Assembly (NCBI RefSeq): GCF_003003775.1
Contig: NZ_PVWJ01000024.1
Span: 1-47,231 of the forward strand
Length of the DNA: 47,231 nt
Source of the DNA: Merismopedia glauca CCAP 1448/3
Lineage (GTDB): Bacteria; Cyanobacteriota; Cyanobacteriia; Cyanobacteriales; CCAP-1448
Direction: 5' to 3'
Shown here piece by piece: positions 8,311-16,278 of this stretch (position 1 is the stretch's first letter; the number at the start of each line of letters is the position of its first letter). A program made the position numbers and the translations under genes. The notes under the pieces were generated by a model, which worked only from the letters and a program-made list of their open reading frames with translations, was not told where the DNA came from and ran no database searches.

Positions 8311-9858
8311 ATGAACATAACTCAACCCGATCCAGTTCGCCTAGAAATATTCAAAAACCTATATCAATTCATTGCCGAACAAATGGGAATTGTACTGCAA
8401 AATACAGCAGCTTCAGTAAATATTAAAGAGAGGCTAGATTTCTCTTGTGCTATTTTTGATAGTTCTGGATTATTGGTGGCTAATGCCCCACATATTCCCG
8501 TACATTTAGGCTCAATGAGTGAAAGTGTCCGTTGTTTAATTAAACAGCAAGGTAATAGTATAGAACCAGGAAATATCTATCTATCTAACAACCCTTATAA
8601 TGGCGGAACACACCTACCCGACGTAACTGCGATCGCTCCCGTTTTTGATGCAGATAATCGACACATTATTTTCTACGTTGCTTCTCGCGGACACCAAGCA
8701 GATATTGGCGGAATCACGCCTGGTTCGATGCCTCCCCATAGCACTAATGTAGTAGAAGAAGGAATTTTATTTGATAATTTCCTCTTAGTAGAAAGGGGTT
8801 ATTTTCAAGAAAATCAAGTCAGAGAATTACTGTTAAATCATATCTATCCCGCCCGCAATCCAGATGGAAATATAGCGGATTTTAAAGCCCAAATAGCCGC
8901 TAATGAAAGAGGTATTCAGGAACTGAAACGGATGGTAGATCGATATGGACTTGAGACTGTCCAAGCTTACATGAAGTTTGTACAAAACAATGCTGAAGAA
9001 GCAGTCAGACGAGCAATTGATGTCTTGAAAGATGGTTCCTTCACTTATCAGATGGATAATGGAGCGAAAATTCAAGTAAAAGTTACTATCAATCGAAAAA
9101 GTAGAAGTGCCAAAATTGATTTTACCGGAACTTCTGAGCAATTAAAAAATAACTTTAATGCTCCTCAAGCTGTAACTCAAGCAGCAGTTTTATATGTATT
9201 TAGAACCTTAGTTTCAGATAATATCCCTCTCAATGCAGGATGTCTCAATCCTTTAGAAATTATCGTTCCCCAAGGGTGTATGTTAAATCCAACTTATCCC
9301 GCCGCAGTAGTAGCAGGTAATGTAGAAACTTCTCAAACTATTGTTGATGCTTTATATGGCGCTTTGGGAGTTATGGCGGCTTCTCAAGGAACCATGAACA
9401 ATTTCACTTTTGGCAACGCACAATATCAATATTATGAAACTATTTGTGGGGGTTCAGGTGCTGGAATTGATTTTGATGGAACTGATGCAGTTCAAACCCA
9501 TATGACAAACTCTCGTTTAACCGATCCAGAAGTATTAGAAACCCGTTATCCTATACTTTTAGAAAGCTTTAGTTTGCGGGTTGATAGTGCTGGAAAAGGA
9601 AAGCATTCTGGTGGTAATGGAGTAGTGCGCCGAATCAAGTTTTTGTCACCAATGACTGCTAATATTCTTTCTGGACATCGGGTAATTCCCCCTTTTGGAT
9701 TAAATGGTGGAGAACCAGGAAAAGTAGGAAAAAATTGGATTGAAAGAGGGAACGGAAGTCAAGAGAATCTCTACAGTACCGCTACCGTCGAAATGCAACC
9801 TGGGGATGTGTTTGTCATAGAAACTCCTGGTGGGGGAGGATTTGGTAATAAGGAATAA
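8311..9858 (+). CDS. hyuB: 5-oxoprolinase / hydantoinase B-type subunit
   Basis: Partner subunit of HyuA in ATP-dependent cyclic amide hydrolysis. From the ATG at 8311 the protein is 515 residues, the usual size of the B domain, starting MNITQPDPVRLEIFKN. Family motifs seen are FSCAIFDSSGLLVANAPHIPVHLG, SNNPYNGGTHLPDVTAI, SRGHQADIGGITPGSMPP and the glycine-rich end PGGGGFG. The frame stays open upstream to 8152, but that part overlaps the GNAT gene and reads through a heptamer repeat, so it is unlikely to be translated. The last codons and the TAA stop run into a GGAATAA array. Confidence 0.9.
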   Translation: MNITQPDPVRLEIFKNLYQFIAEQMGIVLQNTAASVNIKERLDFSCAIFDSSGLLVANAPHIPVHLGSMSESVRCLIKQQGNSIEPGNIYLSNNPYNGGTHLPDVTAIAPVFDADNRHIIFYVASRGHQADIGGITPGSMPPHSTNVVEEGILFDNFLLVERGYFQENQVRELLLNHIYPARNPDGNIADFKAQIAANERGIQELKRMVDRYGLETVQAYMKFVQNNAEEAVRRAIDVLKDGSFTYQMDNGAKIQVKVTINRKSRSAKIDFTGTSEQLKNNFNAPQAVTQAAVLYVFRTLVSDNIPLNAGCLNPLEIIVPQGCMLNPTYPAAVVAGNVETSQTIVDALYGALGVMAASQGTMNNFTFGNAQYQYYETICGGSGAGIDFDGTDAVQTHMTNSRLTDPEVLETRYPILLESFSLRVDSAGKGKHSGGNGVVRRIKFLSPMTANILSGHRVIPPFGLNGGEPGKVGKNWIERGNGSQENLYSTATVEMQPGDVFVIETPGGGGFGNKE

Positions 9859-9900
9859 GGAATAAGGAATAAGGAATAAGGAATAAGGAATAAGGAATAA
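9852..9900. repeat. Heptamer tandem repeat GGAATAA x7
   Basis: Seven perfect head-to-tail copies of GGAATAA. The first unit supplies the final Glu codon and the TAA stop of hyuB (9856-9858). This is the longest perfect array in the window. Confidence 0.95.
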
Positions 9901-9923
9901 GGGAAAGCAAATATGTAATTTTG

Positions 9924-10030
9924 GCGTTGCTGAATTAAGGTATGAACTAGGTTAACACCCCAAGCAGGAATACTGAGAGATCGAGGCGAAAGAAAACCCA
10001 ATCAACAATCAATAATCAACAATCAACTTT
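9924..10030. repeat. Dispersed element, family B, copy 1 (right end missing)
   Basis: Begins with GGCGTTGCTGAATTAAGGTATGAACTAG-like sequence and contains GAGAGATCGAGGCGAAAGAAAACCCAATCAAC plus an AATCAAC heptamer run. Related copies are at 14588-14683 and 32387-32527. Together with the tail it accounts for most of the 232-bp space between hyuB and the cupin gene. Confidence 0.75.
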
Positions 10031-10090
10031 TGTTTTTGGTTACAATTCAAGTATGAGCTTTACCATATTGTCTAATTAAGGGCAAAATGT

Positions 10091-10525
10091 ATGCTAGATT
10101 CCCAAAAGAAGACCTCTGCGATCGCTTCTCAAGAAATAGTGACGGTTCGTCCTCAAGTTGAGACTGCAACTCGCCAAAAAATACCATACTTTGTGGGTAT
10201 TTCGGAACAGACCGCCGGAAGCAAAGGAATTTCTATGAATCTCATTGTTATTCCCCCAGGAGGTCGTGCAGAACCACATTTGCACAAAGACTATGAGACA
10301 GCAATTTACCTGTTAAAAGGTAGGGTGGAAACTCACTACGGAGAAGGTTTAAAACAGAGTGTCATCAACGAAGCAGGGGACTTCATTTTCATTCCCCCTG
10401 GCGTTCCCCACCAGCCTTATAACCTCAGCGATACGGAACCCGTACAAGCAATTGTGGCAAGAAATGACCCCAACGAGCAGGAAAATGTGGAATTGTATGA
10501 TTTATCGCATAATTCAGAGCTATAG
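10091..10525 (+). CDS. Cupin-domain protein
   Basis: A 144-residue single-domain cupin. Motif 1 is G-G-R-A-E-P-H-L-H-K-D-Y-E-T-A-I-Y-L-L-K followed by GRVE (two His and one Glu as metal ligands), and motif 2 is GDFIFIPPGVPHQPYN (last ligand His). This fits a metal-binding beta-barrel. The substrate is unknown: similar stand-alone cupins are annotated as dioxygenase-like, isomerase-like or storage/sensor proteins. It is transcribed alone, 51 bp from the convergent monooxygenase gene. The 20 N-terminal residues ahead of the barrel look disordered. Confidence 0.85.
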   Translation: MLDSQKKTSAIASQEIVTVRPQVETATRQKIPYFVGISEQTAGSKGISMNLIVIPPGGRAEPHLHKDYETAIYLLKGRVETHYGEGLKQSVINEAGDFIFIPPGVPHQPYNLSDTEPVQAIVARNDPNEQENVELYDLSHNSEL

Positions 10526-10576
10526 CACTTCTAAGTCTCTAAAGTACCCCAGGTAAGCATTCTTGACCAGAAAAGC

Positions 10577-11815
10577 CTATGTTTCTACGTGAACGCGCCA
10601 AATTCCTAAACCGATAATCCGCGCTGGTAAATCTTTGAGAATCGGTAATTGTAAGAGCGCTGGGGGAGTAAAAGGTGTATCAGGGTTCAAAGCCTGCGAA
10701 ATAATCCGACTTTGAACTAAACCTTGGAAAGCTTGGATAATTCTGGTGGGTAACCAACGCTGACGCTGGATTTTGGCTAGATGATGCAACTCCACTTTAC
10801 CTTGCTTTAATGGTTCAGTCAGGATATTACCAGCCACCACCGCATCTTGAATCGCATAATTAATCCCGACTCCTCCCACTGGTGACATGACATGAGCAGC
10901 GTCTCCAATCAATAGTAACCCTGGACGATACCACTGCTTGAGACAGCTAGATTCAACGGCTAGGAAGGCGATTTGACTCCACTCATGCAATAATTGAACG
11001 CGATCGCTCAACTCTGGTACAGTCTCTACTACTGACTGGCACAAAGCCTCCAATCCAGCACTCCGCAACTCTTGATAACCACCTTTGGGGATTAAATAGG
11101 CAATTTGCCACATCTCTGTGCGATCTAGCATTGCCATCATATGACCTTTACCAATCCTTCCCATCACCCCTGTCGGTTCGTCTGGATGACGGGGTAAGCG
11201 GAACCACAGCACATCCATTGGGGTAGAGGTACTAACGGGGTGTAAATCCGCTAGCTGTCGTAATTTAGAGTTGCGTCCATCGGCGGCAATGGTTAATAAT
11301 GCTCTTACCTCATGCAAACCACCTTGCCCTTTATATCTTACTCCTTGAATCGCTCCATTTTCCTCAATCAGTTCTTGAGCATTCGCTCCCAAAATTAGCT
11401 GAAAGGTTGGATATTTTGCCGCTTCTTGGGTAATAAATTCCAAAAAGCGGGATTGAGGCATCAAGGTTATATAAGGAAACTTGGTTTTCAGACGGTTGAA
11501 GTCAACCCCAAATAAAGCTTGGGTATTAGTCTGAAAAACTCCTTGACGTAGCTTGGTGTGGGGTAATTCCAGCAACTTTTCCGCTAAACCCAACTCATCC
11601 ATAATTTCCATGACTGAAGGATGAAGGGTATCTCCCCGAAAGTCGCGATCGAAGTCCCGATGAGTTTCTAGTAAAGTAACTTTAACCCCTTTCCTTGCCA
11701 ATAATAGAGATAAAACCGCCCCCGCAGGGCCACCTCCCACAATACAGCAAGTCGTCTCTTGGCGATCGAGAATGGTGCTATTGCCTTCTATTTGATTTTC
11801 AGTAGGTGAAGACAT
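10577..11815 (-). CDS. FAD-dependent monooxygenase (PHBH/UbiH-like)
   Basis: A flavoprotein hydroxylase-type oxidoreductase. The dinucleotide-binding motif is CCIVGGGPAGAVLSLLL near the N terminus, followed by RDFRGDTLHP, a DG-type motif (TIAADGRNSKLRQ) and the FAD-ribityl motif LLIGDAAHVMSPVGGVGIN. From the ATG at 11815 the protein is 412 residues. The frame stays open to 11884, but that start would leave only 9 bp to the divergent kinase gene and adds a non-conserved tail, so 11815 is preferred. The aromatic substrate cannot be predicted. Ubiquinone-type hydroxylases and secondary-metabolite hydroxylases share these motifs. Confidence 0.88.
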   Translation of the reverse strand: MSSPTENQIEGNSTILDRQETTCCIVGGGPAGAVLSLLLARKGVKVTLLETHRDFDRDFRGDTLHPSVMEIMDELGLAEKLLELPHTKLRQGVFQTNTQALFGVDFNRLKTKFPYITLMPQSRFLEFITQEAAKYPTFQLILGANAQELIEENGAIQGVRYKGQGGLHEVRALLTIAADGRNSKLRQLADLHPVSTSTPMDVLWFRLPRHPDEPTGVMGRIGKGHMMAMLDRTEMWQIAYLIPKGGYQELRSAGLEALCQSVVETVPELSDRVQLLHEWSQIAFLAVESSCLKQWYRPGLLLIGDAAHVMSPVGGVGINYAIQDAVVAGNILTEPLKQGKVELHHLAKIQRQRWLPTRIIQAFQGLVQSRIISQALNPDTPFTPPALLQLPILKDLPARIIGLGIWRVHVET

Positions 11816-11893
11816 AATTAGGGTATCCGATGAGGTACTAGTAGGGATTTTTCTTATACGATTAATCCTGTCCAAATAAATCACGAATCAATT

Positions 11894-12820
11894 GTGGATG
11901 GTGCAGAAGTTATCGGGATTGATTTAGGGGGAACAGCCATTAAGTTAGGACGTTTTAATCGACAAGGAATCTGTCTAGAGTCATTAACTGTACCCACCCC
12001 TCAGCCAGCTTTACCCTTGGCTGTAGTTGAAGCTATGGTAAAAAGTATAGTTCAGTTAGTTCCCAATAGGTCACAGATAGTGTGTATGGGGGTAGGAACT
12101 CCAGGACCTTCTGATGTGACTCATCGGATTGCCAGATTAGCTCTGAATTTACCTGAATGGCATAATATCCCTTTAGCTGACCTGTTGGAAGCGCAAACAG
12201 GTATTCCCACGGTAGTGGAAAATGATGCTAATTGTGCTGCGATCGCAGAAGCTTGGCTAGGTGCTACTCGTGGGTTTCAAAATTTTATTTTACTGACTTT
12301 AGGTACGGGTGTTGGAGGAGCAATTTTTCTCAATGGTCAGCTATTTACCGGACATCAAGGTGCTGCTGGAGAGTTAGGAGTGATTACTTTCAATCCAGAA
12401 GGACCACCATGTAACAGTGGTAATCGTGGCTCGTTTGAACAGTATGCTTCTATTAGAGCGATTCGTCGCTTAAGTGGCAAAGAACCCGATGAATTGGCAT
12501 TATTAGCCCAAAAGGGAGACAAACAAGCCTTAGCCTGTTGGGAAACTTATGGACGCAATTTGGGAATTGGCTTGTCTAGCTTGATTTATGTGTTGACACC
12601 AGAGGCGATCGCAATTGGTGGAGGTATCAGTGCGAGTGCAGAGTTTTTCTTTCCCAGTGCGATCGCTGAAATTGAACGACGGGTGCTTCCTCCTTCCCGT
12701 GAAGGACTCCAATTAGTTAAAGCTGAATTGGGAAACCAAGCGGGAATAGTGGGTGCGGCGAAATTAGCCTGGGATTTGTCCCAAATATTGGGAATTCAGC
12801 CATCTAAGTGTGACACTTGA
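11894..12820 (+). CDS. ROK family sugar kinase (glucokinase-like)
   Basis: Phosphorylates a hexose, most likely glucose, using ATP. The 308-residue protein starts at a GTG at 11894. It has the phosphate-1 motif GIDLGGTAIKLG, the catalytic VENDANCAAIAEAW, TLGTGVGGAIF, and ROK-type GHQGAAGELG. The zinc motif normally CxCGxxGCxE reads C-N-S-G-N-R-G-S-F-E, so two of three zinc cysteines are serine. From memory this form is common in cyanobacterial ROK kinases. The 3' end overlaps the convergent DOMON-like gene by 25 bp. Another hexose or N-acylhexosamine as substrate remains possible, particularly since a NahK-like kinase is close by. Confidence 0.87.
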   Translation: MDGAEVIGIDLGGTAIKLGRFNRQGICLESLTVPTPQPALPLAVVEAMVKSIVQLVPNRSQIVCMGVGTPGPSDVTHRIARLALNLPEWHNIPLADLLEAQTGIPTVVENDANCAAIAEAWLGATRGFQNFILLTLGTGVGGAIFLNGQLFTGHQGAAGELGVITFNPEGPPCNSGNRGSFEQYASIRAIRRLSGKEPDELALLAQKGDKQALACWETYGRNLGIGLSSLIYVLTPEAIAIGGGISASAEFFFPSAIAEIERRVLPPSREGLQLVKAELGNQAGIVGAAKLAWDLSQILGIQPSKCDT

Positions 12821-13371
12821 GGAAGTGAAACAAGAGTGGACACCACAAAACTATCTCGCAGGTGAAAATCCGGTTGAGTACCACAATGGGTTAATCCCCA
12901 ATAACTAATCTCTCCCTGTTGGGATTGAATAACTGCGGTAATTCCCAAGTCTAATTCTGTGTCTAATTCCATCATTGGCGCTAAATCTAGTTCTAAATCC
13001 AGTTGGAATAGATGAGATTCCTGGTTTACCTGAAATGGAAGAGAAGCGATCGCTTTTTCTTCTTCCATTCCCTGTCGATAATCTGTAAAGCGATAGATGT
13101 TCCAATCTCCACTGGGAGAAAGATTGAATTCCCAGTAGCGGGGAGAGTTTTTGATTCCTAAAAAGAACTCTAAACAGGTGGTTTCCCAAAGTTCTCGCTG
13201 ACGGCTAATCACTGTCTTTGGTGCAGGAACGTAGATTTGGGCGATATTTCCCGAAACCTGATAACAGATAGAAAAAATATTTGACTTTCGCTGTACCTTA
13301 CCAGTAATTTGGATTTCGGGAAGTGGTGCAGATGAAGGGAAGGGTTTGAGGATGAAATTAACTTCATTCAT
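12796..13371 (-). CDS. DOMON-like domain protein
   Basis: A 191-residue protein of a beta-sandwich family (DOMON/CBM9-like) common in cyanobacteria. Seen here: LWETTCLEFFLGIKNSPRYW, then EFNLSPSGDWNIYRFTDYR, the family core. No signal peptide is visible, so it is probably cytoplasmic. DOMON domains bind haem or sugars; no ligand can be assigned here. Its ATG overlaps the stop of the upstream kinase gene as ATGA (13368-13371), so translation is probably coupled. Partnership with a sugar kinase makes carbohydrate binding attractive, but that is inference. Confidence 0.82.
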   Translation of the reverse strand: MNEVNFILKPFPSSAPLPEIQITGKVQRKSNIFSICYQVSGNIAQIYVPAPKTVISRQRELWETTCLEFFLGIKNSPRYWEFNLSPSGDWNIYRFTDYRQGMEEEKAIASLPFQVNQESHLFQLDLELDLAPMMELDTELDLGITAVIQSQQGEISYWGLTHCGTQPDFHLRDSFVVSTLVSLPQVSHLDG

Positions 13372-14459
13372 CTGAATGACTCAATTTTATGCTTAATATC
13401 GGCTTCTTGAGCTTCAATACTTTCTGTAAGTTTAAATTGAACCAGCGCTCTAGCTAAATTGTGTTCTGGATACTTGATTTTAAAATAGACGTTACCAGCT
13501 AAGTAATCGGTAAAAAACCTTAAACCTAACTCAAAGGTAATTAGGCGAATTGCATCATAAATATATTCATAATCTGACGAAGTGAGGAAACTTCTGGCTA
13601 CAGAAAGGTATCCTTGTAAAATATCTTGGCAAAGATCCACCTCAAACCGTACTCCATCTAAATCCTCTGTTTCTTCTCCCAAAACGTTACAGCCAGAACG
13701 GAGACAATCGCCAATATCATAGTGAACTAAACCAGGTTTGACTGTATCCAAATCGATCGCACTGATAGCTTGTTTAGTCTCGTTATCAATCAAGACATTG
13801 TTGATTTTGGGATCGCCATGCATTAACCTTAACTGCAACTTACCTTGGGTTTTTGCATCTTCCAAAATACTACAGAAAGAAGCGCGATCGCTCACAAATT
13901 TCAACCCATAGGCGACTTCTGCCGATTTAGTTACCTGGGTATCTTCTAAAACTTGCTGATATTGCGCTAAATAGCCTGGGGTGACGTGAAAACCAGGCAA
14001 TGTATCAGCCAGCCTATCTGGAGGTAAATCGCCCATCAAGTGGTGAAACATCCCCAATGCATAGCCAATTTCTCGCCCATGATGACTATCTTGGATCGTA
14101 TCAAAAGTTTGCGCGCCTTCAATAAAAGCGATCGCTCGCCAACAACCGCTATTCTCATCTTCCCAGTAATCTTTCCCCTCTGAAGTGCGAATCACATGGG
14201 GAACTTTCCAAACCCGATCTAAACAAGCATTTTGCAACTTAGCATCGATGTGTTCGGTGACAATACACATATTTTGCATCACCAGTTCCGGCTGGCGAAA
14301 AACCTGCGTATTGATCCTTTGCAAGATAAAATGAGGCTGATTAGCAGAATCTAAGGTGACTAAATAAGTCCGATTGATATTACCTTGCCCAAACTCTCTA
14401 ATTTCCCTAATTTCACCATCACACGTAAAGCGATCGGCAATACTTATCAACTCATCCAT
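13368..14459 (-). CDS. Phosphotransferase of the APH/choline kinase fold, NahK-like
   Basis: A kinase-fold enzyme with the Brenner-type catalytic motif LMHGDPKINNVLID and metal-binding AIDLDTVKPG. The N-terminal part, FGQGNINRTYLV then FILQRIN, resembles N-acetylhexosamine 1-kinases (NahK) more than aminoglycoside kinases. Taken from the ATG at 14459 it has 363 residues; the frame extends three codons further to a TTG. It forms a coupled pair with the DOMON-like gene through a 4-bp overlap. A role in salvaging an amino sugar or another hexose is inferred from family and neighbours, and antibiotic resistance is unlikely. Confidence 0.8.
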   Translation of the reverse strand: MDELISIADRFTCDGEIREIREFGQGNINRTYLVTLDSANQPHFILQRINTQVFRQPELVMQNMCIVTEHIDAKLQNACLDRVWKVPHVIRTSEGKDYWEDENSGCWRAIAFIEGAQTFDTIQDSHHGREIGYALGMFHHLMGDLPPDRLADTLPGFHVTPGYLAQYQQVLEDTQVTKSAEVAYGLKFVSDRASFCSILEDAKTQGKLQLRLMHGDPKINNVLIDNETKQAISAIDLDTVKPGLVHYDIGDCLRSGCNVLGEETEDLDGVRFEVDLCQDILQGYLSVARSFLTSSDYEYIYDAIRLITFELGLRFFTDYLAGNVYFKIKYPEHNLARALVQFKLTESIEAQEADIKHKIESFR

Positions 14460-14587
14460 CTTTGGCAACCGTTGCGATCAATCTGCACCAGTCTACACTG
14501 GAAATGATGATGCAATCTTAATCCTTGAGGTGCTTAATAATTTGCTGATGCTTATGGCGATGAAACAATAGTGCAGCAGCTTGCTGC

Positions 14588-14683
14588 ACAAATACCTGAG
14601 AGATCGGGGCGAAAGAAAACCCAATCAACAATCAACAATCAACAATTAACAATCAACAATTCATACTTCAAATCAGCAATGCC
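14588..14683. repeat. Dispersed element, family B, copy 2 (left end missing)
   Basis: Contains CTGAGAGATCGGGGCGAAAG, AAAACCCAATCAAC, a run of AATCAAC-type heptamers and the right end TTCATACTTCAAATCAGCAATGCC (14660-14683). It is preceded by the small hairpin GTGCAGCA/TGCTGCAC (14571-14588). It occupies the spacer upstream of the kinase and downstream of the sulfotransferase gene. Confidence 0.75.
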
Positions 14684-14687
14684 AGAA

Positions 14688-15647
14688 TTACTTGATCAGT
14701 CTAGCGTCAACACTGTTGGACTTTAATATTAAGTTCTTCTGCCACGATTTTACCCCCAGGCGTTTGGCTAAGTATGCTGATAAAACGAGAGGTAAGCCAT
14801 AGACTTTGACTCGAAACTTGAAACGTCCCCACCAATCCTCAAACTTCAGGTTTTGTTCCATTGACGGCGTAACCTCTAATGATGGCAAACCACTGAGATC
14901 GTAGCCCCGCTCTACTAGCATATCTGCCATTCGAGATTCAGTAAGCTGAATCTCATTTTCAGACAATTTGCGTCGCCACTGTTGAGTCAGTTTTGGATTC
15001 GGAGCATCGTAGGTAGTGTCTTCAGGATAGGTTAGCATTTGGCTATCGTAGGGTATGCCGATAAACTCACAAAGACGAGTTAAAGTCTTTTCTGGTTCAG
15101 CAATTAGATCCTCGTAAATCACATCAGTTCGTCGCTCAGGCGGTATAGCTGAAGATAGTTTTTGCCAAAGTTGCTCAGCTTCTATCCAACCAGTAGCACC
15201 TGCCCAAACATTGCCAGCCCAACCCATATCAATATAGGAACGAGCCACATCTCTACCATCTCTGATGATGTGGATAAAACGAGCATCGGGCCAAATATGG
15301 AGTAATCTATCAAAGTGGCGATGAACAGTGGCTCCAACCAATGGCTTACCAGTTCGTTCTAGTTTCTGAAGTAGGAAGCTATTAACTAACTGAGGATAAT
15401 TCAAATCGGGATCGATAGTGAACTTAGTGGCTTGAAAGATCCGGTGGATTTCTAGCCATTCGTAGTATTGCTCAAGTTTAGGCCATTCCCCATCTGAAGC
15501 GACTAAATCTACAACATACTCAAACTCGTTGCACCAAGCTAGCTGGGGATGGTGATCTAACATCAGTCTCAGTAGTGTTGTACCTGAACGTTCAGAACCG
15601 ACTAAAAAGACTGGTTTGGATACGCGGGAGATATCTGGTGTCGTCAC
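14688..15647 (-). CDS. PAPS-dependent sulfotransferase family protein
   Basis: Transfers sulfate from PAPS to a hydroxyl or amine. The 5'-phosphosulfate loop is VGSERSGTTLLRLMLDHHP near the N terminus, and the 3'-phosphate site is FIHIIRDGRDVARSY. The 319-residue protein has no membrane segment at its N terminus, so it is cytoplasmic. Start is a GTG at 15647. The acceptor is unknown; related cyanobacterial enzymes act on glycolipids, polysaccharides or natural products. It is a single gene. Confidence 0.87.
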   Translation of the reverse strand: MTTPDISRVSKPVFLVGSERSGTTLLRLMLDHHPQLAWCNEFEYVVDLVASDGEWPKLEQYYEWLEIHRIFQATKFTIDPDLNYPQLVNSFLLQKLERTGKPLVGATVHRHFDRLLHIWPDARFIHIIRDGRDVARSYIDMGWAGNVWAGATGWIEAEQLWQKLSSAIPPERRTDVIYEDLIAEPEKTLTRLCEFIGIPYDSQMLTYPEDTTYDAPNPKLTQQWRRKLSENEIQLTESRMADMLVERGYDLSGLPSLEVTPSMEQNLKFEDWWGRFKFRVKVYGLPLVLSAYLAKRLGVKSWQKNLILKSNSVDARLIK

Positions 15648-15817
15648 GATTTTTGAGTTGTTTAACTAAAGAATTTACCTAGCAAATGCTAAGTCCATCT
15701 ATATATTTTTAGCAAAACTGTGACGCAGATGCTTGATATCCGATCCCAGATCTGCTCAAACAAAAGGAGGCGATCGCTCTCTAGCTCACCATAGCTAAGC
15801 TAATCATCAACACTGGA

Positions 15818-15841
15818 TAGGATGCGTCTAGACGCATCCTA
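15818..15841. repeat. Perfect 24-bp palindrome
   Basis: TAGGATGCGTCT followed directly by AGACGCATCCTA: two 12-bp arms with no spacer. It lies in the 320-bp space between the sulfotransferase start and the Hlip stop. No T-run follows on either strand, so it is either an operator-like or a mobile palindromic sequence. The rest of this space holds no credible ORF. Confidence 0.85.
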
Positions 15842-15967
15842 ATTGCTCAAATTGGGATCGGTTCACCTAGATATGCGTAGCAGCAGTTGCAACTTTTCTG
15901 ATTCTTGACTATGGGTATCAGTCAATTATTGACTCAGATTTGGGAAGCTAATCTTCGCTAACGGATC

Positions 15968-16138
15968 TCAGTTTAACCCTAACCAAGATAGAACTCCTTG
16001 ACCTGTAAGATATTCAATTAGTAAAGTTAAGGCAAAGCCAGCCATCGCCGCCCGTCCGTTGAGGCGTTCTGCGTAGTCGTTAAAACCAAATTTGGGTGGA
16101 TCGAGTTTGGGAGTGACGCTCGGTTGAGGTTGTGTCAT
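15968..16138 (-). CDS. High-light-inducible protein (one-helix CAB-like)
   Basis: A 56-residue protein starting at the ATG at 16138 and ending in TGA at 15968-15970. It has the chlorophyll-binding signature ERLNGRAAMAGFALTLLIEY (E-x2-N-x2-R motif) in a single membrane helix, preceded by a proline-rich stromal N terminus (PKLDPPKFGFNDYAE). Hlips bind chlorophyll and carotenoid and protect photosystem II assembly and chlorophyll synthesis under high light. The length is typical for HliC/HliD-type proteins; which one it is cannot be told. It is divergent from alanine dehydrogenase. Confidence 0.93.
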   Translation of the reverse strand: MTQPQPSVTPKLDPPKFGFNDYAERLNGRAAMAGFALTLLIEYLTGQGVLSWLGLN

Positions 16139-16167
16139 AGTATAAGTAGACTCTAGTCAAGTAGTTA

Positions 16168-16184
16168 GTTACAATTGTTAACTA
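16168..16184 (-). promoter_or_regulatory. Candidate HLR1-like element upstream of the Hlip gene
   Basis: GTTACAATTGTTAACTA lies 30-46 nt upstream of the Hlip ATG. HLR1, the RpaB site of high-light genes, is an 8+2+8 direct repeat of a (G/T)TTACA core. Here one core (GTTACA) is exact, while the second half is imperfect (TTAACT), and the whole is also nearly palindromic around CAATTG. The assignment is tentative. Confidence 0.3.
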
Positions 16185-16278
16185 TTTTGCCTCATAATGG
16201 GGTAACTTGGCTGGCAATCTGAAAGCTGTGTGTTAGCACAATCGCTCATATATTTCTGGGCAACAAGAGAGGTCGAGC

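Noticed and set aside
13368-14459. Reading the APH-fold kinase as aminoglycoside resistance
   Set aside because: The N-terminal and catalytic motifs fit NahK-like sugar kinases better, and it is coupled to a DOMON-like gene rather than to a resistance context.
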